Source: Rhodomicrobium lacus
GTDB lineage: Bacteria > Pseudomonadota > Alphaproteobacteria > Rhizobiales > Rhodomicrobiaceae
Assembly: GCF_003992725.1 (NCBI RefSeq)
Contig: NZ_RZNF01000002.1
Coordinates: 620,001-684,000 of the forward strand
Direction: 5' to 3'
DNA length: 64,000 nt
The notes beneath the pieces were generated by a model. That model was not told where the DNA came from. It was given only the letters and a program-made list of their open reading frames with translations, and made no database searches. Both the position numbers and the translations under genes were made by a program. Within the stretch, counting starts at the first letter, position 1. Every line of letters begins with the position of its first letter. Shown here piece after piece: positions 9,050 through 18,474 of this stretch.

Positions 9050-9922
9050 ATGCCCTCCACACTTCTGCCCGGTCGCGCCGTTCTCAAGGTCACGGGCGAT
9101 GATCATGTGCCGTTCCTTCACGGTCTGATCACGAACGATATCGAGGATCTCGGAAACGACGAGGCGCGCTTCGCAGCTCTGCTTTCACCGCAAGGCAAGA
9201 TCCTCTTTGACTTTTTCGTCGTCCGCCATGGCGACACGCACTTCATCGACGCGCCGAAAGGACAAGCCGATGCGCTTGTCAAGCGGCTGACCATGTACAA
9301 GCTTCGCGCCAAAGTGGATGTTGCCGATGTGTCTGAAAAGACGGCGGCGGGCGCGGTCTGGGGCGAGGACGCAGCCGCGTGGGCGAAGGCGAACGGCGGG
9401 CTTGCCTATGCCGATCCGCGCCTTCCTGAGCTTGGCAGCCGCGTCCTGATTTCCGCCACGGCAACCCCTGCCGTGAATGCGACGCCCGAAGATTACGCCG
9501 CCCATCGCATCGCGCTCGCCGTGCCCGAAGGCGGCGCGGACTATGCCTTCGGCGACGCCTTTCCGCACGAGGCCTGCTTCGATTTTCTTCACGGTGTCGA
9601 TTTCAGGAAAGGCTGTTTCGTGGGGCAGGAAGTCGTCTCGCGCATGCAGCACCGCGGCACGGCACGCACCCGCGTTCTCTCCGTGGCTTCATCCGCGGAC
9701 CTGCCGGAAGGCGGCGCCGATATCGTGGCGGGCGGGTTCCCGGTCGGGCGCCTCGGTTCTGTCGATGGTGCGCGAGGCGTTGCGTTGGCGCGAATCGACC
9801 GCGTCCGCGACGCCTTGGCGAAACGGCTCGCGCTGACAGTCGGTGCGGCGGACGTCGATCTCACCGTGCCGGGCTGGGCGACATATTCGCTGGAGCCGGA
9901 ACCTGCCGGAGATGCGGCGTGA
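9050..9922 (+). CDS. ygfZ: Folate-binding YgfZ/Iba57-type protein
   Basis: This 290-residue protein belongs to the tetrahydrofolate-binding YgfZ family (GcvT fold), which helps build or repair iron-sulfur clusters in certain enzymes such as MiaB. The diagnostic motif KGCFVGQEVVSRMQHRG, containing the conserved reactive Cys, is at about residues 184-200. The N-terminal HGLITNDIEDL segment also fits. It overlaps the following tag gene by 4 bases, which starts a compact four-gene rightward cluster. Confidence 0.93.
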   Translation: MPSTLLPGRAVLKVTGDDHVPFLHGLITNDIEDLGNDEARFAALLSPQGKILFDFFVVRHGDTHFIDAPKGQADALVKRLTMYKLRAKVDVADVSEKTAAGAVWGEDAAAWAKANGGLAYADPRLPELGSRVLISATATPAVNATPEDYAAHRIALAVPEGGADYAFGDAFPHEACFDFLHGVDFRKGCFVGQEVVSRMQHRGTARTRVLSVASSADLPEGGADIVAGGFPVGRLGSVDGARGVALARIDRVRDALAKRLALTVGAADVDLTVPGWATYSLEPEPAGDAA

Positions 9923-10542
9923 GCGGCGTGGATGCCGCGCCCGCGGTGTTGCAGCCTGTCCGCTGCGGCTGGGTAAACGCGGAAAACGCGCTCTACGTGC
10001 GCTATCACGACGAGGAATGGGGCGTGCCGAAGACGAGCGACCGCGCGTTTTTCGAAAAACTCATCCTCGAAGGGTTTCAGTCCGGCCTGTCGTGGATCAC
10101 GATCCTGCGCAAACGCGAGAATTTCCGCGCCGCCTTCGACGGTTTCGATCCCGAGAAGGTCGCCCGTTACGACGTGGCAAAGGTGGCGGCCCTTTCGGGC
10201 GATGCGGGAATCGTACGCCATCGCGGCAAGATCGAGGCCGCCATCGCCAATGCGCGCGCCTGCCTCGACCTGCAACAGAGCCAGTCGCTCGCCTCGTTTT
10301 TTTGGGGCTTCGTCGACGGGACGGCCATTCAGAACCGCTTCACCGCCATTTCCGAGGTGCCCGCGCAGACGCCGCTCAGTGCCGCGATCTCGAAGGAACT
10401 GAAGCGCCGCGGCTTCCGCTTCTGCGGACCGACGACCGTTTATTCCCTCATGCAGGCGACGGGGCTCGTCAACGACCACATCACATCCTGCCATTGCCAC
10501 GATCCTTGCGCCGCTTTGGGTCGACCCGAAATTCTGGCATAA
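9919..10542 (+). CDS. tag: DNA-3-methyladenine glycosylase I
   Basis: Tag removes 3-methyladenine from alkylated DNA in base excision repair. The 207-residue protein has the typical N-terminus RCGWVN and YHDEEWGVP, with the aromatic lesion-binding pocket and a zinc-binding Cys/His pair. The helix-hairpin core contains FEKLILEGFQSGLSWITIL. At the C-terminus, NDHITSCHCHDPC supplies the remaining zinc ligands. It starts within the end of ygfZ (4-base overlap), so the two are translationally coupled. Confidence 0.95.
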   Translation: MSGVDAAPAVLQPVRCGWVNAENALYVRYHDEEWGVPKTSDRAFFEKLILEGFQSGLSWITILRKRENFRAAFDGFDPEKVARYDVAKVAALSGDAGIVRHRGKIEAAIANARACLDLQQSQSLASFFWGFVDGTAIQNRFTAISEVPAQTPLSAAISKELKRRGFRFCGPTTVYSLMQATGLVNDHITSCHCHDPCAALGRPEILA

Positions 10543-10569
10543 AGGCGCTGTCCTCGAAAAGGATTCGCG

Positions 10570-11247
10570 ATGCAGCAAAAACTCGCTCCTCAGCCGCTCG
10601 TCGTGCACCGCCAGAGCCGAGCATGGCAGCGCATGCTTTCGGGCCGCCGCCTCGACCTGCTCGACCCGTCGCCGCTCGACATCGAGATTGGCGACATCGC
10701 GCACGGACTGGCCCGCGTCGCCCGCTGGAACGGGCAGACGAAGGGTGCGCATGCCTTCTCGGTCGCGCAGCATTGCGTGCTGGTGGAACAGGTGGCGGCC
10801 CTCATCAAGCCTGCCGCCGGGCCGCATTTCCGCATGGCCGCACTGCTACACGACGCGCCGGAATATGTCGTGGGCGACCTCATCAGCCCGTTCAAGGCCG
10901 CGATGGGCAAGACCTACAAGGCTTTCGAACTGCGCATCCAGCGCGCGGTGCATATCCGCTTCGGCCTGCCGCCCGAGCTTGCGCCGGGCGCCACGCAGAC
11001 CATCAAGCGCGCCGACAAGATCGCGGCGTTTTTCGAGGCGACCGAGCTTGCGGGCTTCGCTGTGGCCGATGCGCGCGCGTGCTTCGGCGACCCGGACGCG
11101 CTCGGCATCGACTGGCCCGTCGCGCTGCGCCATCCCGAACCGCTGGACGCCTCGGCGGCGCAGGCGGCCTTCCTTGCTCGGTTCGAGGCGCTCGAAGCGG
11201 AAAGACGGACCGTGGGCGGATCGAAAGGCGGCGCGCGTGCACCCTGA
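10570..11247 (+). CDS. HD-family phosphohydrolase (YfbR-like)
   Basis: The 225-residue metal-dependent phosphohydrolase is related to YfbR 5'-deoxynucleotidases. Metal ligands are in place: His68 (SVAQHCV), the His94-Asp95 pair (LLHDAPEYVVGD) and Asp149 (KRADKIAAFFEA). Such proteins hydrolyse deoxynucleoside monophosphates, but the substrate here is not proven. It lies 27 bases after tag and overlaps the GTG start of the next oxidoreductase. A divergent homologue with a damaged active site is encoded by the prophage at 60183-60899. Confidence 0.83.
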   Translation: MQQKLAPQPLVVHRQSRAWQRMLSGRRLDLLDPSPLDIEIGDIAHGLARVARWNGQTKGAHAFSVAQHCVLVEQVAALIKPAAGPHFRMAALLHDAPEYVVGDLISPFKAAMGKTYKAFELRIQRAVHIRFGLPPELAPGATQTIKRADKIAAFFEATELAGFAVADARACFGDPDALGIDWPVALRHPEPLDASAAQAAFLARFEALEAERRTVGGSKGGARAP

Positions 11248-12703
11248 CCTGAAGCCGCTGACGGCTGGCCTCGCCGCCAAGTTCGCCGCGCTTGCCGGGC
11301 CGCATGGCGCGCTGGAAGCGCCGTCGGAAATCGCGCCCTATACGCAGGAGCCGCGCGGCCTTTATCACGGCGCATCGCCGCTGGTGCTGCGTCCGGCGAC
11401 CGTAGAGCAGGTCACCGCCATCCTTCATCTCGCCCATGAAGAACGGATTGCGATCGTGCCGCAGGGCGGCAACACGGGGCTCGTCGGCGGACAGGTGCCG
11501 TTCGGCGGCGAAATCATTCTGAGCCTTTCGCGCCTGAACCGCATCCGCGATATCGACGCGGCGGGCAACACGCTCACCGTCGAGGCCGGCGCGACGCTCG
11601 CCGCCGTGCAGGAAGCCGCCGCCAGCGCGGGGCGCCTGTTTCCCTTGAGCCTCGGCTCGGAAGGTTCCTGCCAGATCGGCGGCAACATCGCGTCGAACGC
11701 CGGTGGCGTGCATGTGCTGCGCTACGGCAATACGCGCGATCTCGTGCTCGGCCTCGAAGCGGTCTTGCCCGGCGGCGCGGTGATCCACGGGCTGAAGGCG
11801 CTTCGCAAGGACAACACGGGCTACGATCTGAAAAGCCTGCTCGTCGGCTCGGAAGGCACGCTGGCCGTGATCACGGCGGCGACGCTGAAGCTGTTCCCGC
11901 AGCCATCCGAGGTTGCGACCGCTTTCGTCGGCCTCCCCTCGCTCGATGCGGCGGGCGCGTTTTTCAGCCGTGCGAGCGAAGGCGCGGGGCCGCTCCTCAC
12001 CGCGTTCGAACTGATCCCGCGCGCGATCCTCGATTTCGTCTTCCGCCATCTGCCGCAGCATCGCGACCCGCTGGCCGCGCGCTTTCCCTGGTATGCGTTG
12101 GTCGAGATTTCGTCGCCGCTGGGCGACGGCATCGCGGATCGCGCGGCGCTCTCCATCCTCGAAGCGGCGATGGAAGCGGGTATCGTCGCCGACGCCGCCC
12201 TCGCCGCGTCCCAAGCGCAGGCGCGCGACTTCTGGCGGCTGCGCGAGGCCATCGTCGAGGCGCAGAAATTCGAGGGCGGCAGCATCAAGCACGACGTGTC
12301 CGTGCCGGTCGCACGCATCCCTGCCTTCATCGCCGAAGCGACCGCCGCCGTCGAAGCGCTCGTGCCCGGCGCGCGGCCCGTGCCGTTCGGCCATTTCGGC
12401 GACGGCAACATCCATTTCAACGTGAGCCAGCCCGTGGGCGGCGACGCGGGCACGGACAAGGAGGCGCGGAAGGCCGCCTACCTCGCGCGCTGGGACGAAA
12501 TGCAGGCGCTGGTCCACGGCATCGTGCTGAAATACGGCGGCTCGATCAGCGCCGAGCACGGCATCGGCCGCATGAAGGCCGACGCGCTGGCCGCGATCAA
12601 ATCCCCCGCCGAGATGGCGCTGCTGCGAGGGATAAAGGCGGCGTTCGATCCGCGTGGTGTGATGAACCCGGGGAAGGTTTTGGTTGGGTGTAAAGGCAGC
12701 TAA
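11237..12703 (+). CDS. FAD-linked 2-hydroxyacid dehydrogenase, GlcD / D-2-hydroxyglutarate type
   Basis: I place the start at the GTG at 11237, preceded by GAAAGGCGG, which gives 488 residues, normal for the family. The open frame continues upstream but only through the HD hydrolase gene. The N-terminal FAD-binding domain carries PQGGNTGLVGGQVP and SEGSCQIGGNIASNAGG. The C-terminal FAD-oxidase_C domain has the metal-binding HFGDGNIHFNV and the EHGIGRMK motif. Members oxidise D-lactate, glycolate or D-2-hydroxyglutarate. The last is likely for a protein of this length outside a glc operon, but the substrate is not settled. It ends the ygfZ-tag-HD cluster. Confidence 0.88.
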   Translation: MHPDLKPLTAGLAAKFAALAGPHGALEAPSEIAPYTQEPRGLYHGASPLVLRPATVEQVTAILHLAHEERIAIVPQGGNTGLVGGQVPFGGEIILSLSRLNRIRDIDAAGNTLTVEAGATLAAVQEAAASAGRLFPLSLGSEGSCQIGGNIASNAGGVHVLRYGNTRDLVLGLEAVLPGGAVIHGLKALRKDNTGYDLKSLLVGSEGTLAVITAATLKLFPQPSEVATAFVGLPSLDAAGAFFSRASEGAGPLLTAFELIPRAILDFVFRHLPQHRDPLAARFPWYALVEISSPLGDGIADRAALSILEAAMEAGIVADAALAASQAQARDFWRLREAIVEAQKFEGGSIKHDVSVPVARIPAFIAEATAAVEALVPGARPVPFGHFGDGNIHFNVSQPVGGDAGTDKEARKAAYLARWDEMQALVHGIVLKYGGSISAEHGIGRMKADALAAIKSPAEMALLRGIKAAFDPRGVMNPGKVLVGCKGS

Positions 12704-12847
12704 CGGCCGAAGATATCACGCCTCAACTCAGCATAAACGTTCATTCCGGGTTTGATCAGTGGCGCCAATGTGTTTCGGGCGAAGGACATCTGATCGTTAC
12801 CTGACCAAACAAGTCCAAGGATACGTTTCGTCCGTGGGCCTGCCTCG

Positions 12848-13199
12848 GTGAGTTTCAACGCGACCGGCAGGCCGGCCGCTCGGCCGAGGACATGCTGGAC
12901 GAGGTCAAGGCCGGCGCGATCCCGCTCGCAGACCGCGCCTATGACAGCGACGGTTTGCGCCATGCCCTCGAACAGCGCGGCGCGTGGGGCAACATCAGCC
13001 TCATGCCGAACCGGAAGAAGCGCACGGCGTTCTCGGCCTGGCTTACCGCCAGAGAAATGTCGTCGAGCGCTTCTTCAACAAACTCAAACACTTCCGCGCC
13101 GTTGCAACCCGGTACGACAAGCGCGACGATAGTTTCCTCGCATCCGTCAAGCTTGCGTCAGTCCGGGGCTGGCTGCGAAGTTATGAGTCGGTGACCTAA
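12848..13199 (+). pseudogene. IS5-family transposase remnant (C-terminal half, frameshifted)
   Basis: Reading from about 12850, one frame gives AGAIPLADRAYDSDGLRHAL, the DDE region around the second catalytic Asp of IS5-type transposases. Near 13030 the reading changes frame and continues as YRQRNVVERFFNKLKHFR (with the final catalytic Glu) to a stop at 13199. The N-terminal half is missing and at least one frameshift is present, so this is a decayed insertion sequence between the oxidoreductase and acrB. No terminal inverted repeats were identified. The 145 bases before it (12704-12847) contain no gene that I can support. Confidence 0.8.
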
Positions 13200-16100
13200 A
13201 GGGGAGCAGTGGTCTCGCTTTCTGAATGACGCGGTTGTTCAGCTCTCGCGATGTGCTTGCGACCGAGTAAACGCATCACGACCACGAAGAAGATCGGAAC
13301 CCAGAACACCGCTAGTACCGTTGCCGTAACCATACCGCCGAATACGCCCGTTCCGAGAGCATGCTGGCTCTTGGCGCTCGCCCCGCCTGCGATAACGAGC
13401 GGTACGACCCCGAGGATGAAGGCGAAAGACGTCATGAGAATCGGCCGGAAGCGGAGATAGGCGGCCTCAATCGTCGCATCCTCCAGAGGTCTTCCGCGAG
13501 CCAGCAAATCTTTCGCAAATTCGATGATCAGGATGGCGTTCTTGGCTGACAGCCCGATGATGGTGACAAGGCCAACGGTGAAGAAGACGTCGTTCGGCAA
13601 GCCTCTGATATTTGCGGCGGCGACGGACCCCACGACCCCGAGCGGGACAACCAGCATCACGGCCAACGGAATGGACCAGCTCTCGTAAAGCGCAGCGAGG
13701 CAGAGGAAGACGAACAGGATCGACAAGGCGAGAAGGAAACTGGCCTGATTGCCCGCGAGCTTCTCCTGATAGGATTGTCCGGCCCATTCGTAGCCGAAAC
13801 CGGAGGGCAGAAGTCGCGCGAGCCGTTCCATCTCGGCGATGGCGTCGCCGCTGCTGTAGCCCTGAGCGGGCTCGCCGGTGAGACGAATGGCAGGATACCC
13901 GTTGTAGCCGACGATCTGCGTTGGTGCCAGCGTCCAGGATATTCTCGCGAAGGACGAAAACGGCACCATCTCGCCGGCGCTGTTCCTCACGCTGTATGTG
14001 AGCAGATCCTCGGGTTTTGTGCGCGTCTCCTCGCTTGCCTGCACAATCACGCGCTGCATGCGGCCGCGGTTCGGGAAATCGTTGATGTAGTTCGATCCGA
14101 GATGGGTCGAAAGGGTCGCATTGATGTCAAGGAAGGTCACGCCGAGCGCAGCGGCCTTCTCCCGGTTGATGTCAAGCCTGATTTGTGGAGCGGGCGGGAG
14201 CCCTTCGACCGAAACATTCGACAATACCGGCGACTTCTCCGCTGCGGCAATGAGCGTGTCCTTCGCCGCCATCAGCGCCTCGTAACCGCGCTGGCCACGG
14301 TCCTGAAGGCGAAAGCTGAATCCGCTCGTCGTTCCGAGATTGTCGATGGGCGGCGGGGCGAGTGCCGAGACCTGCGCATCGCGGATCGCCCTGAAGGCGG
14401 CGTCACTCTTTTCAATCAGCGCGTCGGCGGTTTCGTCCGGCCCGCGCTTCGACCAATCTTTCAGCGTGACGAAGGCTTGCGCCGTCATCGGCCCATGGCC
14501 AAAGAAGCTGTAGCCGGTGATGAAGGTCACATCGTCGATGCCGGGTGTTTTTGCGAGTTGCCCTTCGACTGTTTTGACGACGTCGAGCGTTCGACTCGCG
14601 CTGGCTTCCGAAGGCCCAAGCACATCAACCATGATGAAGCCCTGATCGTCGATCGGGACGAAGCCGCCCGGCATCTTCCAGAGCGCATAGCCAACGCCCA
14701 CCACAAGCGCGAGATAGACAATCATGAAGCGCACGCTTCGCGCGATCATCCAGCGGGTGATTTTCGTATAGCGGGACGTCGTCGCATCGAGGCGTCTGTT
14801 GAACCAGGCAAAAAAGCCGCGTCTTGGATGGCCGTGCCCTTTCTCCACCGGCTTCAGCATCGTGGCGCACAAGGCGGGCGTGAGCGAGAGCGCGAGAAAC
14901 GCTGAGAAGGCGATCGATACCACAATAGAAGCGGAGAACTGCCGGTACATAAGGCCCGCCGAACCCGGAAAAAACGCCATCGGCACGAACACGGCGGTCA
15001 GCACCAGCGTGATGCCGATGACCGCGCCGCTGATCTGGCCCATGGCCTTGATCGTCGCCTCCTTCGGTGGAAGTCCCTCCTCGTCCATGATGCGTTCAAC
15101 GTTCTCCACCACGACGATTGCGTCGTCCACGAGGATGCCAATGGCGAGCACCATCCCGAACATGGTGAGCACGTTGATGGAAAGACCCATCGCCAGCAAA
15201 ACGGCGCAGGTGCCGAGCAACGCGATAGGGACCACGAGCGTCGGGATGATCGTGTAGCGGATGTTCTGAAGGAACAGGAACATCACCAGGAACACGAGCA
15301 GGACTGCTTCGCCGAGCGTCAGCAACACCTTCTTGACGGACGCCTCTATGACTGGCGTCACGTCATATGAAATCTCGTAGCTCACGCCCGGCGGAAAATA
15401 TGTGGCCAGCTCTGCCATTTTAGCGCGGACGGCGATGGCGGTGGCGAGCGCGTTTCCGGTGGGTGCAAGCTGAACCGCGATTGCAGCCGCAGGGCGGCCA
15501 TTCAGCCGCGTGGTGAAGCCATAGGACAAGCCGCCGACTTCGATACGCGCAACGTCGCGCAGCCTGACCGTGGCGCCGTTCGGATTGGCGCGAAGCACAA
15601 TATCGCCGAACTCGTCAGGGGATGCGAGTTGCCCTTTGACGAGGACCATGTTCTGAATCCGCTGCTCGGGCGGCGCGGGCGCAACGCCAAGAGAGCCGGA
15701 CGCGACCTGCGCATTCTGCGCCTCGATGGCTTCGTCCACGTCCCGTGCCGTCAGATTGAGGCCGAGCAGCTTGTCCGGGTCGAGCCAGATCCGCATCGCC
15801 CGCTCGGTGGAGAACAGGCGCGCGCGCCCGACACCTTCCAGACGTCTCAGCTCCTGCAGCACATAGCGCGTTGCAATATCGCCAAGCGCAATCTCGTCGA
15901 GTTTGCCGTCCTTGGAGGTCAGGGTCACGAACTGCAGAATGGCGCTGCTCGCCTCCAGGATCGATATGCCTTCTTCGCGGACGACTTCGGGGAGTCTCGG
16001 CTCGATACGCTTGATGCGGTTTTGCACATCGACCGAGGCGAGCGTGATGTCGGTGCCCGGCTTGAAGTAGGCGAGAATTTCCACTTCGCCGGTCGTGTCG

Positions 16101-16345
16101 CTCGTGGACTCGTAGCTCAGGATGTTGGTAGCGCCGTTCAATTCCTCTTCGATCAGGCGGGTCACGCTGAAATACAGGTTTTGCGTCGAGGCGCCGGGGT
16201 AGGACGTGGTGATCGAGATCGAAGGCGGCGCGATGATCGGATATTGTGCAACCGGAAGAAAGGGAAGCGACAGCATGCCTGCGAGGCATATGAAAATCGC
16301 AACAACCCAGGCGAAAATCGGACGGGCGATAAAGAAGCTCGACAT
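13196..16345 (-). CDS. RND multidrug efflux transporter, AcrB/HAE1 family
   Basis: This is a 1049-residue inner-membrane proton-driven pump. The ATG at 16345 starts exactly at the family N-terminus MSSFFIARPIFAWVVAI; a longer reading adds 50 non-homologous residues. Visible features are the first transmembrane helix, two large periplasmic loops, and the proton-relay region GMVLAIGILVDDAIVVVENVE with its Asp pair in TM4. The second half has the duplicated layout, with VGLVTIIGLSAKNAILIIEFAKD. It is 55 bases downstream of the membrane-fusion gene, forming an operon. No outer-membrane factor or TetR regulator is adjacent. Confidence 0.96.
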   Translation of the reverse strand: MSSFFIARPIFAWVVAIFICLAGMLSLPFLPVAQYPIIAPPSISITTSYPGASTQNLYFSVTRLIEEELNGATNILSYESTSDTTGEVEILAYFKPGTDITLASVDVQNRIKRIEPRLPEVVREEGISILEASSAILQFVTLTSKDGKLDEIALGDIATRYVLQELRRLEGVGRARLFSTERAMRIWLDPDKLLGLNLTARDVDEAIEAQNAQVASGSLGVAPAPPEQRIQNMVLVKGQLASPDEFGDIVLRANPNGATVRLRDVARIEVGGLSYGFTTRLNGRPAAAIAVQLAPTGNALATAIAVRAKMAELATYFPPGVSYEISYDVTPVIEASVKKVLLTLGEAVLLVFLVMFLFLQNIRYTIIPTLVVPIALLGTCAVLLAMGLSINVLTMFGMVLAIGILVDDAIVVVENVERIMDEEGLPPKEATIKAMGQISGAVIGITLVLTAVFVPMAFFPGSAGLMYRQFSASIVVSIAFSAFLALSLTPALCATMLKPVEKGHGHPRRGFFAWFNRRLDATTSRYTKITRWMIARSVRFMIVYLALVVGVGYALWKMPGGFVPIDDQGFIMVDVLGPSEASASRTLDVVKTVEGQLAKTPGIDDVTFITGYSFFGHGPMTAQAFVTLKDWSKRGPDETADALIEKSDAAFRAIRDAQVSALAPPPIDNLGTTSGFSFRLQDRGQRGYEALMAAKDTLIAAAEKSPVLSNVSVEGLPPAPQIRLDINREKAAALGVTFLDINATLSTHLGSNYINDFPNRGRMQRVIVQASEETRTKPEDLLTYSVRNSAGEMVPFSSFARISWTLAPTQIVGYNGYPAIRLTGEPAQGYSSGDAIAEMERLARLLPSGFGYEWAGQSYQEKLAGNQASFLLALSILFVFLCLAALYESWSIPLAVMLVVPLGVVGSVAAANIRGLPNDVFFTVGLVTIIGLSAKNAILIIEFAKDLLARGRPLEDATIEAAYLRFRPILMTSFAFILGVVPLVIAGGASAKSQHALGTGVFGGMVTATVLAVFWVPIFFVVVMRLLGRKHIARAEQPRHSESETTAPL

Positions 16346-16400
16346 CGGCTGCACGCCAACAGAAGTGGCGGTTCGGGAGCAGTAGAGGCGGCCTCGCCGG

Positions 16401-17603
16401 TTATCGGGTCGCGGCTTGAGTGATCGGGCGCTCGCTCCAGGGCACCGGCTTGACGCGTTCTCCCGGAGTGAACTTCTGGAAGCCATCGACGACAATTCTG
16501 TATCCCGGCTTCAGTCCGTCCTCGATGGTGACCCGCCCGCCGATCGTCCTGCCAACGCGCACAGGCTGAAGGATGGCGCGGTCGCTGTCGTTGACAACGA
16601 AAACGGCGCTCACACCGGAGTCTGTGCGTTGCACGGCTTGCGCCGGTACGGCAATGCCGTCGATGTCGATCGCTTCCTCAATAACCACTCGCACATACAT
16701 CCCCGGAAGAAGTTCTGATTTCGGATTGGAGAATTCGCCTCTCAGCATCACCTTTGCGGTGCCGGGATCTACGGTTACGTCCGAAAACAGGAGACGGCCG
16801 GGGAATGCATAGGCCGAGCCGTCATCGAATAGCAGGCGCACGCTCGCCGTGTCAGGCGACACGCGTCTGAGGTTCCCATCGGAAAGGGCTCGTTTCATGT
16901 CGTTGACTTCGGTCACGGACTGGGTGAAGTCGGCATAAATGGGATCGAGTTGCTGGATCGTCGCCATATGCGTGGCTTCGGTTCGGCCCACGAGTGCCCC
17001 CTCCGTAACAAGCGCGCGACCGATGCGCCCGGCAATCGGCGCGCGGACTGTTGCATAGTCGAGGTTGAGCTTGGCCTGTTCTACGGCCGCTTTCTGTGCG
17101 GCCACCTCTGCTTCCGCCTGTTGCCTCGCGGCAAGAGCGAGATCGTATTGCGCCTGGGTGGTCGTCTGGCCGGTCAGAAGCGTTTTCAGGCGTCCTTCCT
17201 GCCGCGTCGTCTGCTGGGCGACGGCCTGGGCCTTGGCCAGAGCGGCTTCCGCGCGGTCGAGTTCGACCTGAAACGGCGCGGGATCGATACGGTAGAGCAC
17301 TGCGTTGGCCTTCACCAAGCTGCCCTGCTGAAAGGTTCGCTCGATGACGATACCGCCGACTCGCGGACGCACCTCAGCGACGCGGGTTGGTGTAATCCGC
17401 CCGGGGAGATCCTTCGTGAGCGTGATTGGCGCCTCCGTCACGGTCAACACGCCGACCTCGGGCGGGAGGGCTGTGTTTGATGTCGTCGTTTTTTCCTCGG
17501 CGCAAGCACCAAGGACCAACGCAACGGCGGCAATAGCGAGCAACGGCGGCCGCAAGCCGAAGCGCGGACGCAACTGAAGGCCATTATGTAGGTGATAGCG
17601 CAA
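16401..17603 (-). CDS. RND efflux periplasmic adaptor (membrane fusion protein), AcrA family lipoprotein
   Basis: The 400-residue protein has a lipoprotein signal ending in LGAC (about residues 31-34), so it is lipid anchored and spans the periplasm to link the pump with an outer-membrane channel. After the N-terminal beta barrel (GVLTVTEAPITLTKDLPGR), a long helical hairpin is rich in Ala/Gln/Glu (about residues 105-180). A lipoyl-like segment, VRAPIAGRIGRALVTEGALV, follows. It is the first gene of the acrAB-type operon. Confidence 0.95.
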   Translation of the reverse strand: MRYHLHNGLQLRPRFGLRPPLLAIAAVALVLGACAEEKTTTSNTALPPEVGVLTVTEAPITLTKDLPGRITPTRVAEVRPRVGGIVIERTFQQGSLVKANAVLYRIDPAPFQVELDRAEAALAKAQAVAQQTTRQEGRLKTLLTGQTTTQAQYDLALAARQQAEAEVAAQKAAVEQAKLNLDYATVRAPIAGRIGRALVTEGALVGRTEATHMATIQQLDPIYADFTQSVTEVNDMKRALSDGNLRRVSPDTASVRLLFDDGSAYAFPGRLLFSDVTVDPGTAKVMLRGEFSNPKSELLPGMYVRVVIEEAIDIDGIAVPAQAVQRTDSGVSAVFVVNDSDRAILQPVRVGRTIGGRVTIEDGLKPGYRIVVDGFQKFTPGERVKPVPWSERPITQAATR

Positions 17604-18363
17604 GCTTAAGTCTCAATCGACGACATTGTTTATTCGACTCATCGGCTAAGATGACGATGCGGTATCGAAGATTATTATGGGTTTATTGAACGGACTGCGC
17701 GCTAAACAGCGATAATTTTCGACGAAACGAAAATCCCCGTTTAGAGGGCGGCGTTTTTCGACAGAGGCGTTTTTCGGCAGAAATGAGTTCGAGCAGGCGC
17801 TCGCACGACGCCGTATGACTGGAACACGCTCAGATACGGATCAACCGCACGCGGTGCACCCGACGAACAACAAACCGCACTAACCCCGTGCACCTGAGAG
17901 CTGTTTCGCAATATTCGGCTTTTTGCTGAACATACCGCAGTTCGCGGTGGAGAGCCGTCCACAGTACGACCCGGTTCGCGCTTTGCTCGCACCAGAGTTT
18001 CCGCGCGTCGAAGAAGCCGTTCCCGCCCCTGACGATGCCCACGAAGAATGCCGTTGATACCACCGTTTGATACTCCGGCGGCAAATCAAGTCATTGATTT
18101 TGCTGTTGTATCTGCAGGAACCGACACCTGAAAAAATGTTGGCGCACCCGACAGGACTGAACTAACGCTTTAAATTCAAGTGCTTAACTAAAAAGTGGGA
18201 CAAATCCCGATTATGAAAATGCTACACTTTATTTAAACTTGTCCCACGGGCAAACGCGTCGTCGCCTCATAAATTTTCCTTTAAATGGAGCTCGAAAACT
18301 CACAAGCAGCGCATGAGGCAAATGACGAATCGCATTACGTGTGAGAGTTGACCAAATTTGACG
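17604..18363. other. Long intergenic region, no supported gene
   Basis: About 760 bases lie between acrA and the CRISPR leader. Several overlapping minus-strand frames between 17741 and 18089 are open, but none resembles a protein and codon use is irregular. An inverted pair GTGGGACAA (18195-18203) and TTGTCCCAC (18239-18247) brackets an AT-rich stretch and could be a recombination or regulatory site. No cas gene remains are visible. Confidence 0.5.
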
Positions 18364-18474
18364 TCCAGCCTTGAATAGCTAGCCTTTTGGAGCCTGCGGA
18401 ACGAAGCAGGAACTTCGGTGGCGCTCTTTGACATGGTGATTTTTTCGACCGATCAATCCGTTACGCGGAAGATA
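18364..18474 (+). promoter_or_regulatory. CRISPR leader with IHF-like site
   Basis: The 110 bases upstream of the first intact repeat are AT-rich in their last part, including a GATTTTTT run, as in type I-E leaders. The sequence GATCAATCCGTTA at 18451-18463 matches 12 of 13 positions of the IHF consensus, 11 bases before repeat 1. In E. coli type I-E systems, IHF bends the leader for spacer insertion. Leader polarity fits the array, with degenerate repeats at the far end. Confidence 0.55.

Noticed and set aside
10688-11236. Upstream 183-codon extension of the FAD oxidoreductase frame
   Set aside because: It runs through the HD hydrolase gene in another frame and is Arg/Ser-rich; the GTG at 11237 with its ribosome-binding site is the proper start.
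12700-12963. Minus-strand frame of 87 codons between the oxidoreductase and the IS remnant
   Set aside because: The first part overlaps the transposase remnant in the wrong strand and the rest (ending ELRRDIFGR) matches nothing I know; no start signal. It could be the tail of a destroyed gene but is not supported.
13196-17603. Treating the RND pair as an unusual efflux system
   Set aside because: Lack of an adjacent outer-membrane factor or regulator is common for acrAB-type operons; nothing else is atypical.
17741-18089. Overlapping minus-strand frames before the CRISPR leader
   Set aside because: Three partly overlapping frames, Arg/Cys/Ser rich, none with a ribosome-binding site or family similarity; treated as non-coding.
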